Assembly: GCA_018052995.1 (NCBI GenBank)
Contig: JAGPMK010000010.1
Location: forward strand, 1 to 44,637
From: Syntrophorhabdales bacterium
GTDB taxonomy: Bacteria > Desulfobacterota > Syntrophorhabdia > Syntrophorhabdales > Syntrophorhabdaceae
DNA length: 44,637 bases
Reading direction: 5' to 3'
This document shows positions 6,831-16,309 of the stretch, in pieces (position 1 is the first letter of the stretch; each line of letters opens with the position of its first letter). The position numbers and the translations under genes were made by a program. A model generated the notes under the pieces. The model was not told the DNA's origin, did no database searches, and saw only the letters and a list, made by a program, of their open reading frames with translations.

Positions 6831-8485
6831 TGTGTATAGACCTTATAGTCTGTATTGAGAATATTTTTTGCGCTTTCATCAAGGACATCTGTTATGAAAG
6901 GTATTTTTGTCTCCCTCTCAGTTTCACGATTTCCTGAAAATATATCGTTTCTTGATATTTCAGGAAGGCTGAACTTTCGGGCACCCGCCATAAGTTGCTG
7001 GATACCTGCTGCAAGTTTGTCGGCAAGCGTCCACATGGCAATAGCACCAAATGGTATATTCTTCATCTCATCCTCTCCAACCTTCTTTTGGACATCATAA
7101 TATCCTGCAAATATCTCCTCTGGCGTCGAGCCTAGTTCCTTTATTGCTGGTGCAAGATCATCCCAATTACCATTTATTATTTTCTTCCTCTCAGGTCTTA
7201 AAACACCCTCAATGTTTGAACCAACAAAGCCTGGTATCATAACCGCCCTGCCCATGCATATAAGTTTTGTAAATGGTGCACCAAGTGCAAGGGCTTTAAA
7301 GATATGGTCCTCTCTTGCCAGACCACCTGCAAAGGCGATATCAACAACCCTCTCACCCCTCGAGGCAAGTATAGATGCATATTCGTATGCTTTAGAATGA
7401 AGAAGTATAGAGGGCACCCCCCATGTCTCCATCATGTTCCAGGGGCTCATACCTGTTCCACCGCCTGAACCATCAATTGTTAACAGGTCAAGCCCTGCAT
7501 CAGAGGCGAATTTTATTGCCATAGCAAGTGCCTCCATGCCATATGAACCTGTTTTTAATGAAATCCTCTTAAATCCGATTCTACGGAGATGCTCAACTGA
7601 ACCTATAAAATTCTCACGGACTACCTCTGGCGATGGTAAGTCTGTATAACCAAGCCTGCTATGACGGGCGAATGCCTTTAATGCACCGCTCTCAAATGCC
7701 TTCTGAACCTCTGGTTTTGTTGGATCTGGGTCTACCACATAACCTCTATCTTTCAAAAAAAGGGCGTATCCGAGGCTGTCTACCTGAATCTCACCCCCAA
7801 TATCCTTTGCACCTTGACCCCACTTGAGTTCTATTATGACTCTTGCCCCATATTTATTGATAACATATTCAGCGACACCATTTCTCGTGTCCTCTACATT
7901 CATCTGGACAATTATGGCACCATATCCATCAAAATAACGAAGATATGTTTCAATCCTTCTATCGAGTTCCGGAGCCTTCGTTATCTTACCGTCTTTTATA
8001 ACCGCCTCTCTATCAATACCCACTACATTTTCACCTACAACTATAGGTATACCGATGAGGGCTGCACCTATGGCAAAGGAGTCCCAGTATTTTGCCGCTA
8101 TAAAGGTTGACCCTAGTGCCCCAGTCATAATAGGTATTCTACATCTTGTCTTTACCTCATTTCCGAATTCTGTCTCAATGTTAACGTTGGGAAATATGCA
8201 GTCATCGGGTGAGTTAGAAAGCCCGTTAGCCAGTCCATATGCACCATAATTGTAACCCTGTATCCTAAGAGAATTGTAGGATACACCTATATGGCATGTG
8301 TTTGCACTGCCTGCGGTAATTGTTCCAAAATCCCTCGGATATAGTATCTTTCTTCCCTTTAGGCTTGAAAGCCATGTCTCACATCTCCCTTTGCAGTCAG
8401 CCCTACATAGAGTGCATAATCCTGATTCGGCAGGATTACCACGGTTTACAGTTCCAAGAGCATCATTTGATTTTTGCCATTCCAT
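6812..8485 (-). CDS. Glutamate-synthase-like FMN-binding protein (GltB central/FMN domain type)
   Basis: The 557-residue protein matches the stand-alone glutamate synthase FMN domain of archaea and anaerobic bacteria. The features are a Cys cluster CTLCRADCKGRC near residues 23-34, a long TIM-barrel core with LKTGSYGMEALAMAIKFA and the phosphate-binding IDGSGGGTGMSPW, and a conserved C-terminal barrel end AGGLAREDHIFKALALGA. It lacks the N-terminal glutaminase and C-terminal GXGXG domains of full GltB, so any glutamine-amide transfer would need partners elsewhere. It starts at an ATG with AGGAG 8 nt upstream. Its promoter carries two NrpR-type operators, tying it to nitrogen control alongside gdhA and nrpR nearby. 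Related proteins exist whose role is not glutamate synthesis, so the reaction is probable rather than certain. Confidence 0.82.
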   Translation of the reverse strand: MEWQKSNDALGTVNRGNPAESGLCTLCRADCKGRCETWLSSLKGRKILYPRDFGTITAGSANTCHIGVSYNSLRIQGYNYGAYGLANGLSNSPDDCIFPNVNIETEFGNEVKTRCRIPIMTGALGSTFIAAKYWDSFAIGAALIGIPIVVGENVVGIDREAVIKDGKITKAPELDRRIETYLRYFDGYGAIIVQMNVEDTRNGVAEYVINKYGARVIIELKWGQGAKDIGGEIQVDSLGYALFLKDRGYVVDPDPTKPEVQKAFESGALKAFARHSRLGYTDLPSPEVVRENFIGSVEHLRRIGFKRISLKTGSYGMEALAMAIKFASDAGLDLLTIDGSGGGTGMSPWNMMETWGVPSILLHSKAYEYASILASRGERVVDIAFAGGLAREDHIFKALALGAPFTKLICMGRAVMIPGFVGSNIEGVLRPERKKIINGNWDDLAPAIKELGSTPEEIFAGYYDVQKKVGEDEMKNIPFGAIAMWTLADKLAAGIQQLMAGARKFSLPEISRNDIFSGNRETERETKIPFITDVLDESAKNILNTDYKVYTQRAGAR

Positions 8486-8513
8486 TTTAATATCTCCTCT
8501 GTCTTTTAAATAC

Positions 8514-8549
8514 GGTAATCAATTACCAATTATATGGTAATTGATTACC
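8514..8549. promoter_or_regulatory. Tandem NrpR-type operators (GGTA-N6-TACC twice)
   Basis: Two 14-bp sites, GGTAATCAATTACC (8514-8527) and GGTAATTGATTACC (8536-8549), are arranged with centres 22 bp apart, about two helical turns. Together with flanking bases they form a perfect 17-bp inverted repeat (8512-8528/8535-8551) with a 6-bp middle. GGTA-N6-TACC is the operator form known for NrpR in Methanosarcina. The - strand TATAAT lies in the middle, so binding would repress the glutamate synthase-like gene. nrpR itself lies at 11569-12561. Confidence 0.75.
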
Positions 8550-8557
8550 GTTAAAAA
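8529..8557 (-). promoter_or_regulatory. Promoter of the glutamate-synthase-like gene
   Basis: On the - strand a perfect TATAAT (8529-8534) fills the space between the two operators. The -35 region at 17-bp spacing (8552-8557, TTTTTA) is weak but very T-rich. Transcription would start near 8521, inside the proximal operator. Confidence 0.5.
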
Positions 8558-8635
8558 TATTCTATTTTAGGCTAAAATAACAGTTGAAAAAATAAATGTC
8601 AAGTAAAAATTGAGTTTATAAACAATAAAAATTTA

Positions 8636-8664
8636 TTGTAATTCACAAAAACTGTTATTATAAT
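8636..8664 (+). promoter_or_regulatory. Promoter reading toward the PEP-synthase-like gene
   Basis: TTGTAA (8636-8641) and a perfect TATAAT (8659-8664) are spaced by 17 bp. The predicted start (about 8671) is directly followed by a 12-bp palindrome. The transcript would include the NrpR-like fragment and the gene at 8925. Confidence 0.55.
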
Positions 8665-8673
8665 TAAAAAGAT

Positions 8674-8685
8674 GGCAATATTGCC
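8674..8685. promoter_or_regulatory. 12-bp palindrome at the predicted transcription start
   Basis: GGCAATATTGCC is a perfect palindrome at about +3 to +14 of the promoter above, a position suited to a repressor. A half-site TTGCCAAT follows at about 8704. The binding protein is unknown; it does not fit GGTA-N6-TACC. Confidence 0.35.
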
Positions 8686-8727
8686 GCTAAAATAAAAAAT
8701 TATTGCCAATTAAGAAAAGGATGATCC

Positions 8728-8903
8728 ATGGATAGAAAAAATAAAAAAAGGTAGGGGCAATAATAATCGGTGATCTTAATCCTGTTTCTATTATTGAGTA
8801 TAATGGGGGTCGGGCATATTCAAGGGCAATGGCAGGGTTTATTGATGTTAGCAGACTTTTTAGATACGAAGCGATGAAAGAGAGGATAAAAAAATTTTTA
8901 TGA
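8728..8903 (+). pseudogene. Frameshifted fragment of an NrpR-domain (DUF128) protein
   Basis: An ATG at 8728 with AAAGG 7 nt upstream opens a frame that stops after eight codons. The frame entered by adding one base in the A7 run (8743-8749) stays open to TGA at 8901-8903. Its 50 residues (VGAIIIGDLNP to KERIKKFL) align end to end with the C-terminus of the intact NrpR in this window (VGMIIVGGLNP to SSFLFQ), with about 16 identities in the first 36. It is too short to be a working NrpR. I read it as the tail of an older, divergently placed nrpR copy. Slippage in the A run could still yield a 58-residue peptide, which cannot be excluded. Confidence 0.65.
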
Positions 8904-8924
8904 TTTTAGAGAGGGGCTTGGAAG

Positions 8925-11516
8925 ATGACCTCATTTGAACCTATAACAACTGGAATAGACAGTCTTGATGTGGTCTTAAATAGACTAAGGATGGGTGATA
9001 ATGTAGTCTGGCAAGTAGAAAATATGGATAGTTATAGGCATTATGTCAGACCTTTTGTTCAGAAGAGGATTGATGAGGGACGAAGGGTTATCTATATGAG
9101 GTTTGCTGAGCATGACCCCCTCTTCCAACAGCATGAAAAAGTTAAAATTTATCAATTGGACGCGAACAGCGGTTTTGAGACATTTACAACTCAGGTATAT
9201 AATATTATATCTCGGGAAGGGAGGGATGTATTTTATGTATTCGATTGTCTTTCCTCTCTTCTTTCAGTATGGGCAAATGACCTTATGATAGGTAATTTTT
9301 TTGTTATTATGTGCCCCTATCTCTTTGAATTAAATACAATTGCACATTTTTCCATTCTAAGAGGGCATCATTCCTTTAAGACTATTGCCAGGATAAGGGA
9401 GACGACCCAGCTTCTTATTGAGGTGTATAATTATGAGGGTAATTATTATATCCACCCATTAAAGGTCTGGAATAGATATTCTCCAACCATGTTTCTCCCC
9501 CATCTTGAAGAGGATAATGAGTTTGTGCCCATAATAAATAGCGTAGATGCAACCCGGTTGTTTTCAGATATTTCAGAGAGGGAGGCAATGAGCGCAAAAA
9601 GACATCTTGATTACTGGGACAGGCTTTTTTTAAAGGCTGAGGATATCCTTAAGGGCACATCTAATCCTGATGGGCATAGGGAGATGATAGATGAGCTATG
9701 CAGGATCATGATAGCAAGAGAGGGCAGGATGTTTGAGCTTGCAAGGAAAAATTTCGCCCTTGAAGACCTTTTAAATATTAAATCTCGACTTATAGGGACA
9801 GGTTTTATAGGAGGCAAGGCAGTAGGGATGCTTCTGGCAAGAAAGATATTAGAGGGGGACAAATGGCTCAGCTGGAATCAATATCTTGAGCACCATGATT
9901 CATACTATATAGGCTCAGATATCTTTTACACATATATAGTACAGAATGGTTTATGGAAACTTAGGATGGAACAGAAAACAAAAGAGGGTTACTTTGAAGC
10001 TGCAGAGAGATTAAGGGAGGGTATGTATAAAGGGACCTTTCCTGAAGAGATAAAAGAGCAATTTCAGCAGGTTATAGAATATTTTGGACAGTCTCCAATA
10101 ATCATCCGCTCCAGCAGCCTCCTTGAGGATGCCTTTGGAAATGCCTTTGCTGGTAAATATGAGAGTATCTTTTCTGTAAATCAGGGTTCGCCTGACGAAA
10201 GATATAAAATATTTGTAGAGTCTGTAAGGCAGGTGTATACAAGCACTATGAGCGAGGATGCCCTGACCTACCGTCTCCAGAGGGGTCTTGATATGCTTGA
10301 TGAACAGATGGCCTTGCTTGTCCAGAGGGTATCTGGGACATACAGAAAGTATTACTTTTTTCCTGATGTCGCAGGTGTAGGGATATCTTATAATACCTTT
10401 GTATGGAAACAAGGAATGGACCCAACATCAGGGATGCTAAGACTTGTTCTGGGACTCGGAACAAGGGCAGTAAACAGGGTTGAAGAGGATTATCCAAGAA
10501 TCATTGCCCTTGATAGCCCTTTATCTAACCCTAGCGCAGCCATGGAAGATAAAAGAAGATTCTCCCAACACTACATAGACCTACTCAATATAAAAGAAAA
10601 TAGATTTGAGACAACCCTTTTCCTTGATAAGATAGAGGAGGATGTTAGTATAAGGCTTGATCTTTTCGGTTTGCCTGACCATGAGTCCACAGAGAAGATG
10701 AGGGAGATGGGGAGAAAGAAACGGGAGATATGGATACTGACATTTGATAATCTTCTAACGAGGACATCTTTTGCAGGTGTTATGCACAGAATGATGAAAA
10801 AGCTGGAGGAGGTATACAATTATCCTGTAGAGATAGAATTCACTGTAAATTTTACCCGTTATAATGATTACAAAATAAACCTCCTCCAATGCAGACCTCT
10901 TAAAACAAAAGGTATAGACAAACGCATTGAGATACCGGAGGGGATTGGGCAGGATAAGATATTGTTTCAGTCTGAGGGACATTTTATGGGTGGTAGTATC
11001 TCAAAGCCCATTAAGAAGATTATATATGTAAATCCATTTAAATACAGTAGCTTATCTCTTTCCGATAAACATGGTATCGCCCGTCTCATAGGTAGATTGA
11101 ATAGACTCATAAAAAATAGGGATGAGGACCCTGTGTTGCTTATCGGCCCTGGTAGATGGGGGACAACGACACCATCCCTTGGGGTCCCTGTAAGATTTTC
11201 TGAGATAAATAATTTTACTGCCATAGGCGAGTTTGCTTATATTAATGGAAATCTACTACCAGAGCTATCGTATGGAACACATTTTTTTCAGGATCTGGTA
11301 GAAACAGATATATTTTATCTAGCCCTTTTTCCTGACAATTCTTCTGTATTCTTTAATAGAGATCTTATAGAGGGTTTCAAAGATATTTTAGAGGGCCTCA
11401 TAGAAGAGGGGGCTAAATATCAAGATGTTCTAAAGGTTTATGACACATCCTGGACAGATGTGAGATTAATGGCAGACATTATATCTCAGAGGCTTATATG
11501 TTTTTTAAGACCTTAA
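8925..11516 (+). CDS. Large protein with degenerate KaiC/RecA-like domain and PEP/pyruvate-binding (PPDK N-terminal) domain
   Basis: The 863-residue protein begins like KaiC/Rad55 ATPases (ITTGIDSLD), but the Walker A position reads WQVENMDSYR with no GKT/S, so nucleotide binding there is probably lost. From about residue 290 it shows the ATP-grasp nucleotide-binding domain of PEP synthase and pyruvate phosphate dikinase: IGGKAVGM, then RSSSLLEDAFGNAFAGKYES. There is no phosphohistidine swivelling domain and no PEP-binding barrel, so it cannot be a complete PPDK or PpsA. Proteins of this build occur in anaerobic Desulfobacterota with no known role; a kinase or signalling function is possible. 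Start: ATG 8925 after GAGGGGCTTGG. It stands alone between the nitrogen genes. Confidence 0.8.
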   Translation: MTSFEPITTGIDSLDVVLNRLRMGDNVVWQVENMDSYRHYVRPFVQKRIDEGRRVIYMRFAEHDPLFQQHEKVKIYQLDANSGFETFTTQVYNIISREGRDVFYVFDCLSSLLSVWANDLMIGNFFVIMCPYLFELNTIAHFSILRGHHSFKTIARIRETTQLLIEVYNYEGNYYIHPLKVWNRYSPTMFLPHLEEDNEFVPIINSVDATRLFSDISEREAMSAKRHLDYWDRLFLKAEDILKGTSNPDGHREMIDELCRIMIAREGRMFELARKNFALEDLLNIKSRLIGTGFIGGKAVGMLLARKILEGDKWLSWNQYLEHHDSYYIGSDIFYTYIVQNGLWKLRMEQKTKEGYFEAAERLREGMYKGTFPEEIKEQFQQVIEYFGQSPIIIRSSSLLEDAFGNAFAGKYESIFSVNQGSPDERYKIFVESVRQVYTSTMSEDALTYRLQRGLDMLDEQMALLVQRVSGTYRKYYFFPDVAGVGISYNTFVWKQGMDPTSGMLRLVLGLGTRAVNRVEEDYPRIIALDSPLSNPSAAMEDKRRFSQHYIDLLNIKENRFETTLFLDKIEEDVSIRLDLFGLPDHESTEKMREMGRKKREIWILTFDNLLTRTSFAGVMHRMMKKLEEVYNYPVEIEFTVNFTRYNDYKINLLQCRPLKTKGIDKRIEIPEGIGQDKILFQSEGHFMGGSISKPIKKIIYVNPFKYSSLSLSDKHGIARLIGRLNRLIKNRDEDPVLLIGPGRWGTTTPSLGVPVRFSEINNFTAIGEFAYINGNLLPELSYGTHFFQDLVETDIFYLALFPDNSSVFFNRDLIEGFKDILEGLIEEGAKYQDVLKVYDTSWTDVRLMADIISQRLICFLRP

Positions 11517-11568
11517 AAAGGTAAGCCTTAAAAAAAACCGTTTTACAAGTTTTTGAAAAGATTATGTT

Positions 11569-12560
11569 TTATTGAAAAAGAAAAGAACTTATTGCCTCAT
11601 TAAAACCCTGAAGTCTTGAATATTCAAAGAGTGTGGACATCGCCATGCTTTCTGTAAATATGCCTGACTCCTCAACAGCCGCTATGGGATTCAATCCGCC
11701 TACTATTATCATGCCAACCTTGTCAACGCCTACAGGGATATCCAGTAGGGGTTGATTGGGTTTACCGAAAATAATTATTCCGTCAATCCCTTTTGCTGAC
11801 ATCTTTTCTGTAAGGCCCTCTGCCTCATTGAGGCTTACTATAGGTATCTCCCTGAAGCTTGCCAGTATCTTTCCTGATGATGATTTTACTGCCCCTGTCA
11901 CATCTGTCATCCTACCCTTTATAAATATCTCAAGGGGATCAATGGATGAACCCTCATAGCTTATCAGGGCGGTGAACCTTGACGGGTTTCTATCCACTAT
12001 CTCTAAAACACCTCCATATCTTGAGGTAACAGGTATCCCTGCCTTGAGAAAGATGCCATTCATGGTTATACTGCATATTGTCCCTATACCGACACACCCC
12101 TTTGGAATGATTATATCTCCAATGCGTTCACCGCCCTTTGCAATCTTTATCCTGTTGCCCATTGCATATCTTGAGGTAAAGACCTCTGTCATGATCTTGA
12201 AGGCCTCTTTTATCTTTTTTTCAGGAAAAAATGATATATTCAATATAACGTTGCCCTTTAATGTATCGAGATTAAAATCAGTGAGATAGGCGAGGCTATC
12301 GATCTTGTTTATAATAAAGTTCACCCTCTCGGATACAAAGGCATGGTTGAGCTCCTCCCTGCCTGTCTCAGTTATAATTCTGCCTTTTTTGCCCTGTACC
12401 TGGGTCATACCTTTTTCATCAAGCATCTTTAGGTAATATCTCACGGTTCTTTCGGACAGATCGATCCCATAGGATAGAAGTTCCTTTGCAAGCTCTGTGG
12501 AGCCAACAGGTTTCTGATGTTTATCAAGGATCCTAAGAATGGTGAACATAATCTTGTTCA

Positions 12561-12561
<1 letters not shown>
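11569..12561 (-). CDS. nrpR: NrpR-type transcriptional repressor of nitrogen assimilation
   Basis: The 330-residue protein has an N-terminal winged helix-turn-helix of the RNase R/NrpR kind (about 1-70, with LSERTVRYYLKMLDEKGM as the recognition region). One NrpR regulatory domain (DUF128) follows, from about residue 85 to the end, with conserved GIGTICS and MIIVGGLNP segments. In methanogens NrpR represses nitrogen genes and is released by 2-oxoglutarate. This one has a single regulatory domain, like Methanosarcina NrpRI. Its ATG shares one base with the gdhA stop (TAATG), so it is co-translated with glutamate dehydrogenase. Matching operators are found at 8514-8549 in front of the glutamate-synthase-like gene; I see none upstream of its own unit. 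Confidence 0.88.
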
Positions 12562-13931
<1,370 letters not shown>

Positions 13932-13951
13932 CTATTTATTTTAGTATGTTT

Positions 13952-14206
13952 CTAACTAAAAGACCTTTCAAGATAATAACGGAGTAGATGAAATCTATCC
14001 CTGAGCTCTACATTATTATGATCCCTCTCCCATATCTCTTCTATCTCCTTGAGAACCTTCATGGCCTTATCTCCTATTCCTTCTTGCCACTGTCTCTGTT
14101 GTTCTGTGCAGGCACTTACTTCATTAGGTATTTCATCCCTTTCTATTGTTTTATATGAGACACCATTCAATTTTTTTAAAAATAAAACCTTAGCTGTTGA
14201 ATCCAT
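13952..14206 (-). CDS. Small protein of unknown function (84 aa) ahead of gdhA
   Basis: I do not recognise this protein. It is hydrophilic, without Cys clusters, signal peptide or membrane segments. Its second half is rich in Glu, Arg and Trp and probably helical (KAMKVLKEIEEIWERDHNN, then a RDRFHLLRYYLE stretch). The ATG at 14206 follows AAGGGGTGAG at good spacing, and the stop lies 35 nt before gdhA, so it is most likely the first gene of the gdhA-nrpR unit. A role in modulating glutamate dehydrogenase or nitrogen sensing is only a guess from position. The upstream region holds a 9-bp-stem hairpin right before the ribosome-binding site. Confidence 0.6.
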   Translation of the reverse strand: MDSTAKVLFLKKLNGVSYKTIERDEIPNEVSACTEQQRQWQEGIGDKAMKVLKEIEEIWERDHNNVELRDRFHLLRYYLERSFS

Positions 14207-14216
14207 ATCTCACCCC

Positions 14217-14242
14217 TTAAAAAAGACTTGAGACTTTTTTAA
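14217..14242 (-). promoter_or_regulatory. Leader hairpin before the gdhA unit
   Basis: A perfect 9-bp inverted repeat (TTAAAAAAG/CTTTTTTAA) with an 8-nt loop lies directly upstream of the ribosome-binding site of the 84-residue gene. In the - strand transcript the 3' arm is a run of six U. It could act as a weak attenuator or simply insulate the ribosome-binding site. Confidence 0.3.
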
Positions 14243-14446
14243 AATCTCTTACCTCGGGCACACCTCAAGTTCCCTAACTCCCCTGTTCTGGCAATATCAA
14301 TTTAATGCCTTAACAAGGTTGGGCAAGCTTTAATGAATAAAACTTAAAAACCTAAATTTTACAATAAGGTGTTGGATATTAATTCACTAGGTTATTTTAC
14401 TATATTAGTTATAGGTAAAAATACTATAATCCTTGGAAAACCTTAT

Positions 14447-15124
14447 TTATTTACCATCTACCCAATGGATAGCATGCTTAAGGAGCTCTGTTGAACTTTT
14501 TAGATTAAGTTTTTCTTTTATATTTGCGCGGTAAGAGTCAACCGTTTTTACACTTACACGGAGCGTATCAGCTATCTGACGGGTTCTATAACCCTGACCA
14601 ATGAGATTAAAGACCTCCAGCTCTCGATCACTCAGGATCTCCATGGGTGAATTCTTTTCTGAGTGTTTACTATCTATAAATTTTTTCACTATATTTGCAC
14701 TCACATCCTCGCTGATATAAAGTTCGCCCCTTATGACCTTTCTTATGGCCTCCAACATCCTTTCTATTGCCTCCTGTTTCATGATATAGCCCCTTGCCCC
14801 TGCCCTCAGGGCACGCTCTGCAAATAAGGACTCATCATGCATGGAGACAACAAGCATAGGTATATCCTGATAACGCTCTTTTATCTTTTTTATAAGCTCT
14901 ATTCCATCTATTCCCTTTAAAGATATGTCTATTATTGCAAGGTCTGGTTTTATTTTTTTGAGGATCTCCAGGGCTGAGTGTGAGTCTTCTGCCTCTCCTG
15001 AGACAAGGAGGTCCTCTTCTTGATTAATAAGCTGTGTGAGCCCCTTACGGACAATAGGATGGTCATCTACGATGAGGATTTTGTATTTTTGTTGCCTCTG
15101 AATGTTAGTGATTTTTTTATTCAC
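14447..15124 (-). CDS. NarL/DegU-family response regulator
   Basis: The 225-residue protein has an N-terminal receiver domain with acidic pocket VDDHP (19-23), phospho-acceptor Asp at D66 (IIDISLKG) and a conserved Lys in YIMKQ near 114. A LuxR/NarL-type helix-turn-helix follows in the C-terminal 60 residues (LSDRELEVFNLIGQGY, KTVDSYRANIKEKL). It starts at an ATG overlapping the histidine kinase stop by 4 nt, so the two are a co-translated pair. When phosphorylated it would bind DNA as a dimer. Target genes cannot be assigned; the acyl-CoA dehydrogenase/fix operon and the gdhA unit lie on either side. Confidence 0.93.
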   Translation of the reverse strand: MNKKITNIQRQQKYKILIVDDHPIVRKGLTQLINQEEDLLVSGEAEDSHSALEILKKIKPDLAIIDISLKGIDGIELIKKIKERYQDIPMLVVSMHDESLFAERALRAGARGYIMKQEAIERMLEAIRKVIRGELYISEDVSANIVKKFIDSKHSEKNSPMEILSDRELEVFNLIGQGYRTRQIADTLRVSVKTVDSYRANIKEKLNLKSSTELLKHAIHWVDGK

Positions 15125-16260
15125 CCCTTCTCCTTAATCTTAAATGCGCAGGTCACTGTTGTCCCTCTTAATGCACCTTTTCTTATATCAAGGGATGCAC
15201 CTATTAAACCTGCCCTATATTTCATTATGCTTATTCCCATGCCATGATAATCTTTTGGTCCCCTGCGAAAAGGCCTTCCATTATTTGTTATAGTCAGGGT
15301 TGCCCCATCTTGTTTGCTCTCAAGGCAAATTGTGATTTTGGTTGCCCTACCATGTCTTATGGCATTATTTACTGCCTCCTGGGTTATTCTATATAGATGG
15401 GTTGCCATGATGTTATCATGAATAAGAAATGGTTCTTCATATTGGAACCTGCATGAAATGCCAAAAAGCCTTTCAATATTATTGGCAAGATCATCAATGG
15501 CAGTGGTGAATCCATGTGCCTCGAGTCGCACAGGATACAGACCTCTTGCAAGGCTCTTTGTCTTTGTTATAGCATCATCTATCAGATGGACTATCTCTTC
15601 TATGTCTTTAAACTCTTGAGAAGATCTTGAGGCAGTCTTCTTCTGAATGCCCTTGCATAGAAAGGCTATCCCTGCAAGCTGTTGAGAAAGGCTATCATGG
15701 AGATCCTGACCTATTCTCTTTTGTTCCCATTCGCTTACCTCAAGCACCTGTCTTTCAAGGAGTTTTCTTTCTATTATCTCACCTATACGTTTTGCGATAA
15801 CATCTATGAGATAGCGTTCCTCCTTGAGAAAAGGCCCCTCATAAGATTCAGGCTTCTCTTCAAGATAATATACCTCAAGAGAGCCTACCTTTTTGCCTTT
15901 TACAATTATAGGAGAGGATTGTCTCCATGGGGTGTCCTGAAAGTTCTCTGTGGTGAATATATTATCATCAAGCACTATCCTGGCGCATGTTATATCTGGA
16001 TATTGCCATGCAGGGGGTATGATGTTCACTATACCAGGGAGTATCTTTTCAAGAGAGATTCCATATTTTTCCACAAGATAGGATATCTTATAGAGACAGT
16101 TCAGTTCCTTGACTCTTTCGCCAAGGGCATGGGTCTTTTTTTGAAGTAGAGATCTTATATGTCTTTGTCTTAACTCAGTTTTTTTATGCCTTGAGATCTG
16201 GTTGTTGAGTCTTTCGATCTTTTTTAATAGTCTTGCCGTCTCTTTTTCCGTGTCTAACAT
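15121..16260 (-). CDS. Cytoplasmic sensor histidine kinase, DegS/NarX (HisKA_3) type
   Basis: The 379-residue protein has no membrane segments. It opens with a coiled-coil-rich stretch (about 1-60) and then a GAF-like sensor region (about 60-165). The dimerisation/phosphotransfer motif is RIGQDLHDSLSQQL with H188 as phospho-acceptor. A HATPase domain with N-box QEAVNNAIRHG (about 294-304) and a glycine-rich GMGISIMKYRAGLIG (340-354) completes it. It is therefore a soluble sensor reading an intracellular signal. The signal is unknown; I see no conserved Cys or His cluster for a metal or haem. It is paired with the response regulator downstream. Confidence 0.9.
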   Translation of the reverse strand: MLDTEKETARLLKKIERLNNQISRHKKTELRQRHIRSLLQKKTHALGERVKELNCLYKISYLVEKYGISLEKILPGIVNIIPPAWQYPDITCARIVLDDNIFTTENFQDTPWRQSSPIIVKGKKVGSLEVYYLEEKPESYEGPFLKEERYLIDVIAKRIGEIIERKLLERQVLEVSEWEQKRIGQDLHDSLSQQLAGIAFLCKGIQKKTASRSSQEFKDIEEIVHLIDDAITKTKSLARGLYPVRLEAHGFTTAIDDLANNIERLFGISCRFQYEEPFLIHDNIMATHLYRITQEAVNNAIRHGRATKITICLESKQDGATLTITNNGRPFRRGPKDYHGMGISIMKYRAGLIGASLDIRKGALRGTTVTCAFKIKEKG

Positions 16261-16309
16261 GCCTAAATATCTATTATAGAATATTTTGCAGGTATTAAAG
16301 ACTCAGGGA

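Noticed and set aside
11510-11529. Short hairpins ACCTT/AAGGT and AAGG/CCTT between the convergent PPDK-like gene and nrpR
   Set aside because: Stems of 4-5 bp in A-rich sequence are too weak to call a terminator.
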